A stretch of 42,438 nt of DNA from NCBI GenBank assembly GCA_002349055.1, contig DECD01000022.1, positions 95,383-137,820 of the forward strand, in the 5' to 3' direction. Below are positions 15,734-23,671 of this stretch, one piece after another (position 1 is the stretch's first letter; every line of letters begins with the position of its first letter). This stretch comes from Bacteroidales bacterium UBA2939. GTDB taxonomy: Bacteria > Bacteroidota > Bacteroidia > Bacteroidales > P3. The notes below the pieces were generated by a model. The model made no database searches, was not told the DNA's origin, and saw only the letters and a list, made by a program, of their open reading frames with translations. The position numbers and the translations under genes are program-made.

Positions 15734-15764
15734 CAAAATTACAAATTATTTTCCATCCGTGCAA
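15734..15764 (-). promoter_or_regulatory. Promoter of the peptide transporter gene
   Basis: On the minus strand TTG (15762-15764) and TAATTTTG (15734-15741) are separated by 20 nt, within the Bacteroidota consensus spacing. The box is 69 nt before the ATG at 15664. Confidence 0.65.
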
Positions 15765-15784
15765 GCGGTGACGCTTTTTTTTCG

Positions 15785-15792
15785 TACTTTTG
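15785..15792 (+). promoter_or_regulatory. -7 box directly before the Sua5/YrdC start
   Basis: TACTTTTG, a full match to TAnnTTTG, ends only 4 nt before the ATG at 15797. With the usual start 4-7 nt after the box, the mRNA would begin at or next to the A of the ATG. No TTTG is seen at -33. Confidence 0.5.
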
Positions 15793-15796
15793 CACC

Positions 15797-16360
15797 ATGA
15801 ATTTTGAAGAAGCCATCCAGCAAACGGTCGCCGCCCTGCGCGACGGGAAAACCCTCCTCTACCCTACCGACACCATCTGGGGCATCGGCTGCGACGCCCG
15901 CAACCGCGATGCCGTCGAACGTCTCTACGCCATCAAGGAACGCGACCACTCGAAAAGCATGATTGTTTTGGTGGCACCCCATCCGATTATTCTGAATATT
16001 CCGAAGACTCCGACCAACCGCCCCACAACCTATATCCTCCCTAAAAAACTCTGGCAACCCTTGCTAGGCGACACCATCGCCGACAACATCCCTTCCGCCG
16101 ACGGCTCGCTGGGCATCCGCGTCCCGCACCATGCTTTTTGCCAGGAGATGATACGCCGTCTCGGCGCCCCACTGGTGAGCACCTCTGCCAACCTCTCGGG
16201 GCATCCTTCACCAAAATGTTACAACGAGATAGAAGAAGAACTGCGCCGCCGTGTCGACTTCTGCGTGCCGCCGCTTCCCGAACTCCTCTCTGAGGAGACC
16301 CGCGGCAGCCGCATCGTCAAACTCCTCCCCGACGGCACCCAGACCGTCATACGCCCGTAG
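15797..16360 (+). CDS. L-threonylcarbamoyladenylate synthase (Sua5/YrdC/YwlC family)
   Basis: Makes threonylcarbamoyl-AMP from threonine, bicarbonate and ATP for the t6A37 modification of ANN-reading tRNAs. From ATG 15797 it has 187 aa. A longer frame from 15731 would add 22 residues without family similarity and would run through the promoter. Signatures are KTLLYPTDTIWGIGCDARN (18-36), KERDHSKSMIVLV (47-59) and VSTSANLSG. The length fits the YrdC domain alone, without the extra Sua5 domain. The last 14 nt overlap the end of the convergent phosphopantetheinyl transferase gene. Confidence 0.92.
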   Translation: MNFEEAIQQTVAALRDGKTLLYPTDTIWGIGCDARNRDAVERLYAIKERDHSKSMIVLVAPHPIILNIPKTPTNRPTTYILPKKLWQPLLGDTIADNIPSADGSLGIRVPHHAFCQEMIRRLGAPLVSTSANLSGHPSPKCYNEIEEELRRRVDFCVPPLPELLSEETRGSRIVKLLPDGTQTVIRP

Positions 16361-16853
16361 CCAACGAGGCCACAACGTCGGGCAAATCTGTCTCTAAATC
16401 CTTGATTGTGCAGTCGCTCGCCGCAAGGGCATCGACCATGCTTCCAAAGCCTTGTATGCCGGTGCCGCGCATCTTGAGGACGGCCTCCTTGCACGTCCAC
16501 AGTTGCAGGAAAGCCATCACGGAATCCTCGGCCGAGCGCACCGCTGCCAGCTCATCCTCAGTGCATACACGCTCCATCAAGCCGTCGCCAATCTTGCGAC
16601 GACATTCCACATCGATACCCACCCTGCCCGATGGACTCACCGCCACGGCCACCGCCGTGCGGCAATGGCTGATACTCATCCAGAGGTCGGGATGTTCAGG
16701 CAGGTACGGCGCACCCTTGTCGTCGTGCTCCAGGCGGGGATGCTCCTCGCCGAGCAGACGGCATAAAACATCATACGCCAGTGCCCGTTCGCGCTCGCGC
16801 TGACTGCCTTCGCCCTCGGGCAAAGGCTCGATGAGCCATCGTGTGCTGCTCAC
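16347..16853 (-). CDS. 4'-phosphopantetheinyl transferase (Sfp-type)
   Basis: Moves the phosphopantetheine arm from CoA to a carrier-protein serine, turning apo-ACP into holo-ACP. It has 168 aa, short for an Sfp-type enzyme. Conserved sites are ISHCRTAVAVAVS (61-73), the Mg-binding GIDVE with Asp81 and Glu83, and WTCKEAVLKMRGTGI with Trp119, Lys122, Glu123 and Lys127. No other such transferase is in the window, and AcpP (957-1193) is a plausible substrate. It starts 2 nt after the DUF3467 gene, so the two are surely one transcript. Its 3' end overlaps the convergent Sua5/YrdC gene by 14 nt. Confidence 0.92.
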   Translation of the reverse strand: MSSTRWLIEPLPEGEGSQRERERALAYDVLCRLLGEEHPRLEHDDKGAPYLPEHPDLWMSISHCRTAVAVAVSPSGRVGIDVECRRKIGDGLMERVCTEDELAAVRSAEDSVMAFLQLWTCKEAVLKMRGTGIQGFGSMVDALAASDCTIKDLETDLPDVVASLATGV

Positions 16854-16855
16854 AC

Positions 16856-17164
16856 TCAGGCTTTTCCTAAAATATCGTAAGGCACGGTGCCGTCGGCCGA
16901 CGGTTCGATGATGGGGCCGAACTGCTGCTCGTATTTCTTCAGGTTGTCGTTCAACGCTGCCAGCAGACGTTTGGCATGGATGGGGTTCATGATAATGCGC
17001 TCGCGTACAGTGGCGCCCTCGAGGCCGGGGAGCATCTGGGAGAAGTCGAGGACAATCTCGGAGGGATTGTGACTGACAACGACGAGGTTACTGTAGGTTC
17101 CCTTGGCCACGTCGGGGTGGATGTTGAGTTTGAGGTTGTTCTGTTGTTCTTTCTGGTTTGCCAT
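16856..17164 (-). CDS. DUF3467 family protein
   Basis: Small cytoplasmic protein of unknown function (102 aa), recognised as DUF3467 from the order of segments: LNIHPDVAKGTYSNLVVVSH, then FSQMLPGLEGATVRERIIMN and HAKRLLAALNDNLKKYEQQFG. It is common in Bacteroidota. There is no signal peptide or membrane segment. It lies 2 nt upstream of the phosphopantetheinyl transferase gene. The upstream DUF6266 frame runs 178 nt into it in another frame; the DUF3467 sequence is the one that looks conserved. Confidence 0.85.
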   Translation of the reverse strand: MANQKEQQNNLKLNIHPDVAKGTYSNLVVVSHNPSEIVLDFSQMLPGLEGATVRERIIMNPIHAKRLLAALNDNLKKYEQQFGPIIEPSADGTVPYDILGKA

Positions 17165-18054
17165 GATTGTATGTTTTTTTCTGTAGTAACGTAATCATTA
17201 CTGCAAATATTGTGCCAATCGGAAAGAACTTCTTCCGGTTGCAGTTGTCCGATATAGACCGTGCCGCTGGCATTACCCTCAAAGTCAACGGCAAAGCCGT
17301 AGAAGTGCACCGACTTTCCCTGCCACCTTTCTGGAAGCGTCAGTTGCACGCACCCCGACCGACGCCACGCCGACGCACTCAGCACACCCTCCTCCATCTC
17401 AGGGCAATAGGCATACACCTCGTCGTCACCGCTACCACCGTCCCACTCAAACGGGATTTCCACACACCCCTCCACCACCGCTCCGCGGCGGTCCCCCTCC
17501 CCTAACTTAGGGGAGGAACCGAGATACCTACCAGCAATATCCAACTGATCTCCTAATTTAGGCAGCTCACCGCGACCCTTACCATCCAGCTGCTCCCCTA
17601 AGTTAGGGGAGCTGGCAGCCGCTTGCGGCTGACTGAGGAGTGTGTCCATGAGGCGTGTGTCCATGAGGCGTGTGTCCATGAGCACTGTGCCAGTAAACCC
17701 CGGCGCCGCCACCTCGCCCTCGCTGACAATCAGCCTCTCCCAGTCCACCACCACCCGTCCCTCCGCGTCCAGCGAGAAACATTCCTTGTTCCTCTTCACG
17801 AACAGGTTGCACTCCGTGACGTGCATCCCCAGCGACACGCCGCGCAGCCCCTTGCGCAGAGCGAACTTCATGTGGCTCGCCAGGTCCACCATTTGCTTGA
17901 ACAGCTGTCGGTTGCTCTGCTGCTTCGCCGTCCGCGGATTGCGCACATGCAGCGGCCTTGCACGCAGGCACCACTTGCCGCGCCACTCATACCCTATGAC
18001 CGTCCCCACCGTCCCACGGTAGGCGTCGTTGACTCCAAATCGTTGCTTTGCCAT
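16987..18054 (-). CDS. DUF6266 family protein with in-frame repeat insert and run-on end
   Basis: Family of unknown function frequent in Bacteroidota; the frame gives 355 aa from ATG 18054. The start MAKQRFGVNDAYRGTVGTVI is the family start; an in-frame ATG at 18078 would lie upstream of the likely transcription start. Residues 1-122 and about 194-275 (EIPFEWDGGSGDDEVYAYC, FYGFAVDFEGNASGTVYIG) look like the normal protein. Residues about 125-193 are an insert: three LMDTR/L pentapeptides, then SPNLGEQL / LPKLGDQL / SPKLGEG, made by DNA palindromes. Residues about 298-355 are read from inside DUF3467 in another frame and are S/T/P/R-rich, so the original stop has probably been lost. A TTGACA-N17-TATATT promoter lies upstream. 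Intact or decaying status is open. Confidence 0.75.
   Translation of the reverse strand: MAKQRFGVNDAYRGTVGTVIGYEWRGKWCLRARPLHVRNPRTAKQQSNRQLFKQMVDLASHMKFALRKGLRGVSLGMHVTECNLFVKRNKECFSLDAEGRVVVDWERLIVSEGEVAAPGFTGTVLMDTRLMDTRLMDTLLSQPQAAASSPNLGEQLDGKGRGELPKLGDQLDIAGRYLGSSPKLGEGDRRGAVVEGCVEIPFEWDGGSGDDEVYAYCPEMEEGVLSASAWRRSGCVQLTLPERWQGKSVHFYGFAVDFEGNASGTVYIGQLQPEEVLSDWHNICSNDYVTTEKNIQSWQTRKNNRTTSNSTSTPTWPREPTVTSSLSVTIPPRLSSTSPRCSPASRAPLYASALS
17496..17685. repeat. Cluster of CCTAA-N-TTAGG palindromes and 15-nt tandem repeats within the DUF6266 gene
   Basis: Three palindromes with the same core are spaced 46-50 nt apart: 17496-17516 (10-bp arms, CCTCCCCTAA/TTAGGGGAGG), 17551-17561 (CCTAA-T-TTAGG) and 17592-17612 (10-bp arms, GCTCCCCTAA/TTAGGGGAGC). 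Another hairpin, CAGCCGC-TT-GCGGCTG, is at 17616-17631. Three 15-nt units, TGTGTCCATGAGGCG (the last ending differently), follow at 17641-17685. All keep the reading frame. Similar CCCCTAA-TTAGGGG motifs occur as dispersed REP-like repeats in Bacteroidota, which is from memory and not verified here. Confidence 0.8.
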
Positions 18055-18080
18055 GACTGAAAAATTTAAAACCCACATAT

Positions 18081-18109
18081 AATATAATCCGAAAACGGTA
18101 ACATGTCAA
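18081..18109 (-). promoter_or_regulatory. E. coli-like sigma-70 promoter sequence before the DUF6266 gene
   Basis: On the minus strand TTGACA (18104-18109) and TATATT (18081-18086) are exactly 17 nt apart, 27 nt before the ATG at 18054. This is a near-perfect proteobacterial promoter and unlike the TTTG/TAnnTTTG promoters elsewhere in the window. Confidence 0.45.
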
Positions 18110-18126
18110 GTAAAAAAATGTTAAAA

Positions 18127-18212
18127 GCCCTATTATCGCCCTATCATCACCTACCGTGGTAGGAGTTGATAGGGAGATGATAGGGCGTTGGTAGGTGGTT
18201 TATACGCAATTA
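18127..18212. repeat. Dyad array of 11-nt-phased RTAGG units, copy C
   Basis: Plus-strand units start at 18159, 18169, 18180, 18191 and 18202 (ATACGC); minus-strand units start at 18154, 18144 and 18133. Spacing is 10, 11, 11, 11 with the same 5-nt centre gap as copies A and B. The arms pair less well (inner CCTACC/GGTAGG, outer 12-bp CGCCCTATCATC/GATGATAGGGCG in another register), so unit phasing is kept better than the hairpin. It lies between the secreted-protein gene's 3' end and the DUF6266 promoter. A TTTATACGCAATTA tail (18199-18212) matches copy A (1536-1550). Confidence 0.85.
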
Positions 18213-19112
18213 GCGGATATTGGACTCCTCGGGCAAACCAGAGAGGTCGAGGCGGAGGAGCGAAGCCTTGCGGGTGATGAGGCGAAGGGTGAGGGTCTCG
18301 TGGGAAAGGAGGAGATGGCGGCCATCGAGGGTGGCCACGCCCTCGGTCTGGGTGGCGATGGGATTGGCAAGGTCGGTACGGCGGTGGCGGCCCGTGGAGA
18401 AGTCGTCGCCATCGAAGCCGTCGATGACATAGACAAACGGCCTGACGAGGATGGAATAGCCGATGAGGACGAGTGTCCGCAGATGGGGCAGATAGCAGGC
18501 ACCAGTGACGAGACCGTCGCTATAGAGCGTGAAGCGACGCTCGGCGGCATAGGTGCCAGGGACCTTGGGCAGGGCGTAGCAGACGCTGTTGCGCGAGACC
18601 CACTGCTTTGTAAACAGATAGAGGCTGTCGGTACCGGCCACGAAAGCCTCGCAGTCGAAATTGCGCGCCAGTGCCGAGGTGCGCTCGGGATAATGGAAAT
18701 GGATGGTGTCGAAAAGGAAACGGCCGTCGGCGAAGTCGCGCCGAGAAAGGCGCAGGATGCGGAGGTCAGAGCGGACCCCTTTGTTGTCGCCGAAGTCGCC
18801 GAAGTAAAGATAAAGGCTGTCGAGGGTCACCTCCTCGAGGTCGTAGACACGTACACCGAGGTCGACGACAGAGTCGACCTCGGCGGTGAGGGTATCAATG
18901 GCGTAGAGGCGCAGCGCCCCATGGTCGTTGGCGGTCCACAGCCGTCCGTCCATCCAGAAGAGCGACGATGTGCCTTCCACCTCCTTGGGCAGGTAGCCTA
19001 TGCGCTCCGCCATTGGCTCGTCGTAGAACAAGCCTTCGGCATCGGTGCCTTGCGCCGCCAGCGAGAGCGGCCAGAGCAGCAGGGCGAAGAGTATGTAACG
19101 GTTCTTTCTCAT
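18210..19112 (-). CDS. Secreted protein of unknown function, beta-propeller-like
   Basis: A 300-aa protein with a clear signal peptide (MRKNRYILFALLLWPLSLAA), so it is exported. The mature part has regularly spaced short beta-type segments (LFWMDGRLWTANDHGALRLY, DLEEVTLDSLYLYFGDFGDN, EAFVAGTDSLYLFTKQWVS, TEGVATLDGRHLLLSHE) that suggest propeller blades with acidic DLE and DCE turns. No catalytic motif is recognised and no T9SS sorting domain is present. Its ATG lies 10 nt after the rpoC terminator, leaving no room for a usual promoter, so expression may depend on read-through of rpoC or on a promoter inside the rpoC end. Its stop codon lies in the tail of dyad array copy C. Confidence 0.7.
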   Translation of the reverse strand: MRKNRYILFALLLWPLSLAAQGTDAEGLFYDEPMAERIGYLPKEVEGTSSLFWMDGRLWTANDHGALRLYAIDTLTAEVDSVVDLGVRVYDLEEVTLDSLYLYFGDFGDNKGVRSDLRILRLSRRDFADGRFLFDTIHFHYPERTSALARNFDCEAFVAGTDSLYLFTKQWVSRNSVCYALPKVPGTYAAERRFTLYSDGLVTGACYLPHLRTLVLIGYSILVRPFVYVIDGFDGDDFSTGRHRRTDLANPIATQTEGVATLDGRHLLLSHETLTLRLITRKASLLRLDLSGLPEESNIR

Positions 19113-19121
19113 TTCATGATA

Positions 19122-19154
19122 AAAAAAACCGAGTCATCACAAGGGATGACCCGG
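19122..19154 (-). terminator. Intrinsic terminator after rpoC
   Basis: On the minus strand CCGGGTCATC and GATGACTCGG pair around CCCTTGT, followed by eight T residues, 20 nt past the rpoC stop. It closes the tRNA-tuf-rpo superoperon. Confidence 0.9.
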
Positions 19155-19174
19155 CCCAAATTATGAAAAGACAA

Positions 19175-22100
19175 TTACTTTTCTTTTGCCGCGCTCATGG
19201 CGGGAGCATTGCCGACCACAAGATCCTGGTACTCGCGCAGGCCAGTACCGGCGGGGATAAGGTGACCGACGATGACGTTCTCCTTCATACCCACAAGGGT
19301 GTCGCGTTTGGCGTTGATGGCGGCCTCGGTGAGCACCTTGGTGGTCTCCTGGAAGGAGGCTGCGGAGATGAAGGACTTGGTCTGCAACGAAGCGCGGGTG
19401 ATGCCCTGAAGAATCTGCTTGCAGGTGGCGGGGCGTGCGTCGCGCACGGTAATCAGTTTCTTGTCGAGACGGCGCAGGGCGCTGTTCTCGTCGCGCAACT
19501 CGCGGGCGGTGACAATCTGACCCACGGAGAGGGTCTCGCTGTCGCCGGCGTCCTCGACGACCTTCATGCCGAAGATATTGTCGTTGACATCGTTGAAGTC
19601 GAGCTTGTTGACCAAATCGCCCTCAAGGAAGCGGGTGTCGCCCGGGTCTTCGATTTCGACCTTACGCATCATCTGACGCACGATGACCTCGAAGTGCTTG
19701 TCGTTGATCTTCACACCTTGCAGGCGATAGACCTCCTGAACCTCGTTGACGATGTACTCCTGCACCTTCATGGGGCCCTTGATGGCGAGGATGTCGCTGG
19801 GCGTGATGGCACCGTCGGAGAGCGGGGTACCAGCCTTGACATAGTCGCTGTCCTGAGCCAGAATCTGTTTGGAGGTGGGGATGAGGTAAGAGCGCTGCTC
19901 GCCGGTCTTGGAGGTGATGGTCACCTCGCGGTTGCCACGTTTGAGCTTCTTGGCGATGGAGACAATACCGTCGACCTCGGCCACGATGGCGGGATCGGAT
20001 GGGTTGCGGGCCTCGAAGAGCTCGGTGACGCGGGGCAGACCGCCCGTGATATCGCCAGCCTTGCCGAAGGAGCGCGGAATCTTGACCATGATGTCGCCAG
20101 CCTTGAGGTCCTGACCCTGCTCGACGCCGATGTGGGCACCGACGGGAAGGTCGTAGACTTTGAGGATGTTGCCCTCGGAGTCAACGATGTTGAGGGTGGG
20201 GTTCTTGGTGCGCTGGCGGCTCTCGATGACGACCTTGTCCTGAAGGCCGGTCTGGGCGTCGCTCTCGACACGGTAGGTGACGTTCTCGATGACGTTCTCG
20301 AAGGAGACCTTACCGGCCACATCGGAGATGATGACGGCGTTGTAGGGATCCCACTCGGCGATGACGTCGCCCTTCTGCAACATGTCGCCGGCGGCTTTGT
20401 AGAGCTTGGCGCCATAGGGCAGCAGGGAGGAGAAGAGGGTGATTTCGGTCTTGGGGTCGACGATGCGCATCTCGGCGCTGCGGCCCATGACGATATGGTA
20501 GGAGTTGCCCTCGTTGTCGGTATAAGGGATGGAGCGGAGCTCGTCGATGACGAGACGGCCCTCGTACTTGGCCTGGAGGCTGGAGGCGGTACCGATGTTG
20601 CCACCGGCGACACCACCGACGTGGAAGGTACGGAGGGTCAGCTGCGTGCCAGGCTCACCAATAGCCTGTGCGGCAATGACGCCGACGGCCTCGCCCTTCT
20701 GGACCATCTTGCCGGTGGCCAGGTTGCGGCCATAGCACTTGGCGCAGACGCCGTGTTTGGACTCGCAGGTGAGGACGGAACGGATTTCGACCTCCTCGAT
20801 GGGAGAGTTTTCAATCTTCTGGCAAATCTCCTCGGTGAGCTCTTCGCCAGCGCGGGCAATGAGTTCGCCAGTCTGGGGATGATAGATGTCGTGGACAGAG
20901 GTGCGACCGAGGATGCGCTCGCCGAGGCTCTGGACGATATCCTCGCCCTTCTTGAGGGCGGTGGTGGGCAGGCCGCGGAGGGTGCCGCAGTCTTCCTCGT
21001 TGATAATCACGTCGTGGGCCACGTCGACCAAACGGCGGGTGAGGTAACCGGCGTCAGCCGTCTTCAGAGCGGTATCGGCCAGACCCTTACGGGCACCGTG
21101 AGTGGAGATGAAGTACTCGAGCACCGACAGACCCTCCTTGAAGTTGGAGATAATGGGGTTCTCGATAATCTCGTTACCGGAGGCACCAGCTTTCTGAGGC
21201 TTGGCCATCAGTCCGCGCATACCGGAGAGCTGACGGATCTGCTCCTTACTACCACGAGCACCCGAATCGTACATCATGTAGATGGGGTTGAAGCCCTGGT
21301 TGTCGGCCTTGAGCTGTTTCATCAAGGTCTCGGTGAGCTGGTTGTTGGTGTTGGTCCAAATATCGATGACGTGGTTGTAACGTTCGTTGTTGGTGATAAG
21401 ACCCATGGCGTACTGAGCCATGACCTCTTCGACCTCCTCGTTGGCCTTCTCGATGAGCTGTTCCTTCTCGGCGGGGATGAGCACATCGCCCAAGTTGAAG
21501 GAGAGACCGCCGCGGAATGCCTGACGGTAGCCCATGTTCTTGATGTCGTCGAGGAAGATGGCGGTGACGGCGTTGCCGCACTGGGTGAAGATGTCGCCGA
21601 TGATGTCGCGCAGCGACTTCTTGCCCATCACCTGGTTGATGAAGCCATACTCGGAAGGAACGACCTGGTTGAAGATGACGCGGCCGACAGTGGTGCGGAG
21701 ACGGTTGGTCTTGATGTAGTGACCGTTGGCATCGACGATGGGATTGCCGTCCTTGTCGCGCTTGATTTCGAACTCGGTGCGGCTATGGAGAGCGGTCTCG
21801 GCGGGCGTGCTGCAATCGATGTCGGTGAGCAGGTTGCCCTTCTTGTCCTTGATGACCTCCATGAAAGTCTTGTCGGTCTTGACGTAGGTGTATTCATCGT
21901 GGCGGTGGTCCTCGTCGAGCTGCACGGAGATGCAGGCGTTGAGGTCGACACGTTTCTCATTATAAGCGATGATAACTTCCTCGGCAGAGTAGAAGCGCTG
22001 GCCCTCGCCCTTGACAACCTCGTCGGCGGTGGTGCGGCGGGGCTTGGTCATGTAGTACAGACCGAGCACCATGTCCTGCGAAGGAACGGTGATAGGAGCA

Positions 22101-23650
22101 CCATTGGCGGGGTTGAGGATGTTGTGGGTGGAGAGCATAAGCAGCTGGGCCTCGAGGATGGCGGCATTGCCCATGGGCACGTGGACAGCCATCTGGTCAC
22201 CGTCGAAGTCGGCGTTGAATCCGGTACACACCAGGGGGTGGAGGCGGATGGCCTTGCCTTCGACGAGGCGGGGCTGGAAGGCCTGGATACCCAGACGGTG
22301 CAGCGTAGGAGCACGGTTGAGCAGGATGGGATGGCCTTTCAGGATATTTTCAAGGATTTCCCACACGACGGGTTCCTTGCGGTCGACGATGCGCTTGGCG
22401 CTCTTGACAGTCTTCACGAGGCCGCGCTCGAGGAGTTTGCGAATGACATAGGGTTTGAAGAGCTCGGCAGCCATATCCTTGGGCAGACCGCACTCGTGCA
22501 TGCGCAACTCGGGGCCGACGACGATAACCGAACGGCCGGAGTAGTCGACACGCTTACCGAGAAGGTTCTGACGGAAGCGGCCCTGCTTGCCCTTGAGGGC
22601 GTCGGAAAGCGACTTGAGGGCGCGGTTGCTGTCGGACTTCACGCTGGAGACCTTGCGGCTGTTGTCGAAGAGAGAGTCGACGGACTCCTGGAGCATGCGT
22701 TTCTCGTTGCGCATGATGACTTCGGGAGCCTTGATTTCAACGAGGCGTTTCAGACGGTTGTTGCGGATGATGACGCGACGATAAAGCTCGTTGATGTCGG
22801 AGGTGGCGAAACGGCCGCCGTCCAGCGGCACGAGGGGACGCAGGTCGGGAGGAATGACGGGAATGATGTTCATAATCATCCACTCGGGACGGTTGTCCAT
22901 GCCACGGGCACGCATGGCGCGCTGCGACTCGCGGAACGACTCGATGACGTTCAGGCGCTTGAGGGCTTCCTGCTTGCGGGCCACGGCGGTCTCGCGCGAG
23001 GCTTTGGCGCGAAGCTCATAGGAGAGCTTGTCGAGGTCGAGCTCGCTGAGGAGTGTGTAGAGAGCCTCGGCGCCCATGCCGGCGATAAACTTGTCGGGGT
23101 CGCTGTCGGGCAACTGCTCGTTGCCTTCGGGCAGGGAATCTTTAATATAGTAGTATTCTTCTTCGGTGAGCAGGTCGAGGCGCTGCACGGGCATCTCGTT
23201 CAGGACGGCCTTGCCGGGCTGAAGGACGATGTATTTCTCGTAATAGATGACCTGGTCGAGTTTCTTGGAAGGGATGTTGAGCAGGGTGCCAATTTTGTTG
23301 GGCAGGGAGCGGAAGAACCAGATGTGGGCGATGGGGACCACGAGTTCGATGTGGCCCATGCGCTCGCGACGGACCTTCTTCTCGGTGACTTCGACGCCGC
23401 AGCGGTCGCAGACGATACCCTTGTAACGGATGCGTTTGTACTTGCCGCAGTGGCACTCCCAGTCGCGCGTGGGTCCGAAGATGCGCTCGCAGAACAAGCC
23501 GTCGCGCTCGGGCTTGTAGGTGCGATAATTTATGGTTTCAGGCTTGGTCACCTCGCCATAGGAGCGACGCTTGATGCTTTCGGGCGATGCGAGGCTGATG
23601 GTGATCGAGTTGAAATCGGTCTTTACCTGAGATTCTTGTTTAAAAGCCAT
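19175..23650 (-). CDS. rpoC: DNA-directed RNA polymerase beta' subunit
   Basis: Largest catalytic subunit of RNA polymerase (1491 aa). The first zinc site has Cys66, Cys68, Cys81 and Cys84 (CHCGKYKRIRYKGIVCDRC). The Mg-binding catalytic loop NADFDGDQ is at residues 479-486, in NADFDGDQMAVHVP. The bridge and trigger helix region contains EPGTQLTLRTFHVGGVA. The second zinc site is VLTCESKHGVCAKC together with an upstream CGTLRGL. The gene follows rpoB with a 21-nt gap and ends before the terminator at 19122-19154. The opposite strand is open over the whole gene, which is a codon-bias effect and not a second gene. Confidence 0.99.
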   Translation of the reverse strand: MAFKQESQVKTDFNSITISLASPESIKRRSYGEVTKPETINYRTYKPERDGLFCERIFGPTRDWECHCGKYKRIRYKGIVCDRCGVEVTEKKVRRERMGHIELVVPIAHIWFFRSLPNKIGTLLNIPSKKLDQVIYYEKYIVLQPGKAVLNEMPVQRLDLLTEEEYYYIKDSLPEGNEQLPDSDPDKFIAGMGAEALYTLLSELDLDKLSYELRAKASRETAVARKQEALKRLNVIESFRESQRAMRARGMDNRPEWMIMNIIPVIPPDLRPLVPLDGGRFATSDINELYRRVIIRNNRLKRLVEIKAPEVIMRNEKRMLQESVDSLFDNSRKVSSVKSDSNRALKSLSDALKGKQGRFRQNLLGKRVDYSGRSVIVVGPELRMHECGLPKDMAAELFKPYVIRKLLERGLVKTVKSAKRIVDRKEPVVWEILENILKGHPILLNRAPTLHRLGIQAFQPRLVEGKAIRLHPLVCTGFNADFDGDQMAVHVPMGNAAILEAQLLMLSTHNILNPANGAPITVPSQDMVLGLYYMTKPRRTTADEVVKGEGQRFYSAEEVIIAYNEKRVDLNACISVQLDEDHRHDEYTYVKTDKTFMEVIKDKKGNLLTDIDCSTPAETALHSRTEFEIKRDKDGNPIVDANGHYIKTNRLRTTVGRVIFNQVVPSEYGFINQVMGKKSLRDIIGDIFTQCGNAVTAIFLDDIKNMGYRQAFRGGLSFNLGDVLIPAEKEQLIEKANEEVEEVMAQYAMGLITNNERYNHVIDIWTNTNNQLTETLMKQLKADNQGFNPIYMMYDSGARGSKEQIRQLSGMRGLMAKPQKAGASGNEIIENPIISNFKEGLSVLEYFISTHGARKGLADTALKTADAGYLTRRLVDVAHDVIINEEDCGTLRGLPTTALKKGEDIVQSLGERILGRTSVHDIYHPQTGELIARAGEELTEEICQKIENSPIEEVEIRSVLTCESKHGVCAKCYGRNLATGKMVQKGEAVGVIAAQAIGEPGTQLTLRTFHVGGVAGGNIGTASSLQAKYEGRLVIDELRSIPYTDNEGNSYHIVMGRSAEMRIVDPKTEITLFSSLLPYGAKLYKAAGDMLQKGDVIAEWDPYNAVIISDVAGKVSFENVIENVTYRVESDAQTGLQDKVVIESRQRTKNPTLNIVDSEGNILKVYDLPVGAHIGVEQGQDLKAGDIMVKIPRSFGKAGDITGGLPRVTELFEARNPSDPAIVAEVDGIVSIAKKLKRGNREVTITSKTGEQRSYLIPTSKQILAQDSDYVKAGTPLSDGAITPSDILAIKGPMKVQEYIVNEVQEVYRLQGVKINDKHFEVIVRQMMRKVEIEDPGDTRFLEGDLVNKLDFNDVNDNIFGMKVVEDAGDSETLSVGQIVTARELRDENSALRRLDKKLITVRDARPATCKQILQGITRASLQTKSFISAASFQETTKVLTEAAINAKRDTLVGMKENVIVGHLIPAGTGLREYQDLVVGNAPAMSAAKEK

Positions 23651-23671
23651 TGTTCTTTACTTTCTACTTAA

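Noticed and set aside
17641..17685. Short direct repeats considered as a CRISPR array
   Set aside because: Units are 15 nt and contiguous without spacers, inside a coding frame, and no cas gene is present.
18968..23671. 1567-codon open frame on the plus strand opposite rpoC
   Set aside because: It lies exactly antisense to a highly conserved gene, has low-complexity L/V/D/G/H-rich content and no family motif. Strong third-position G/C bias in rpoC removes stops from the mirrored frame.
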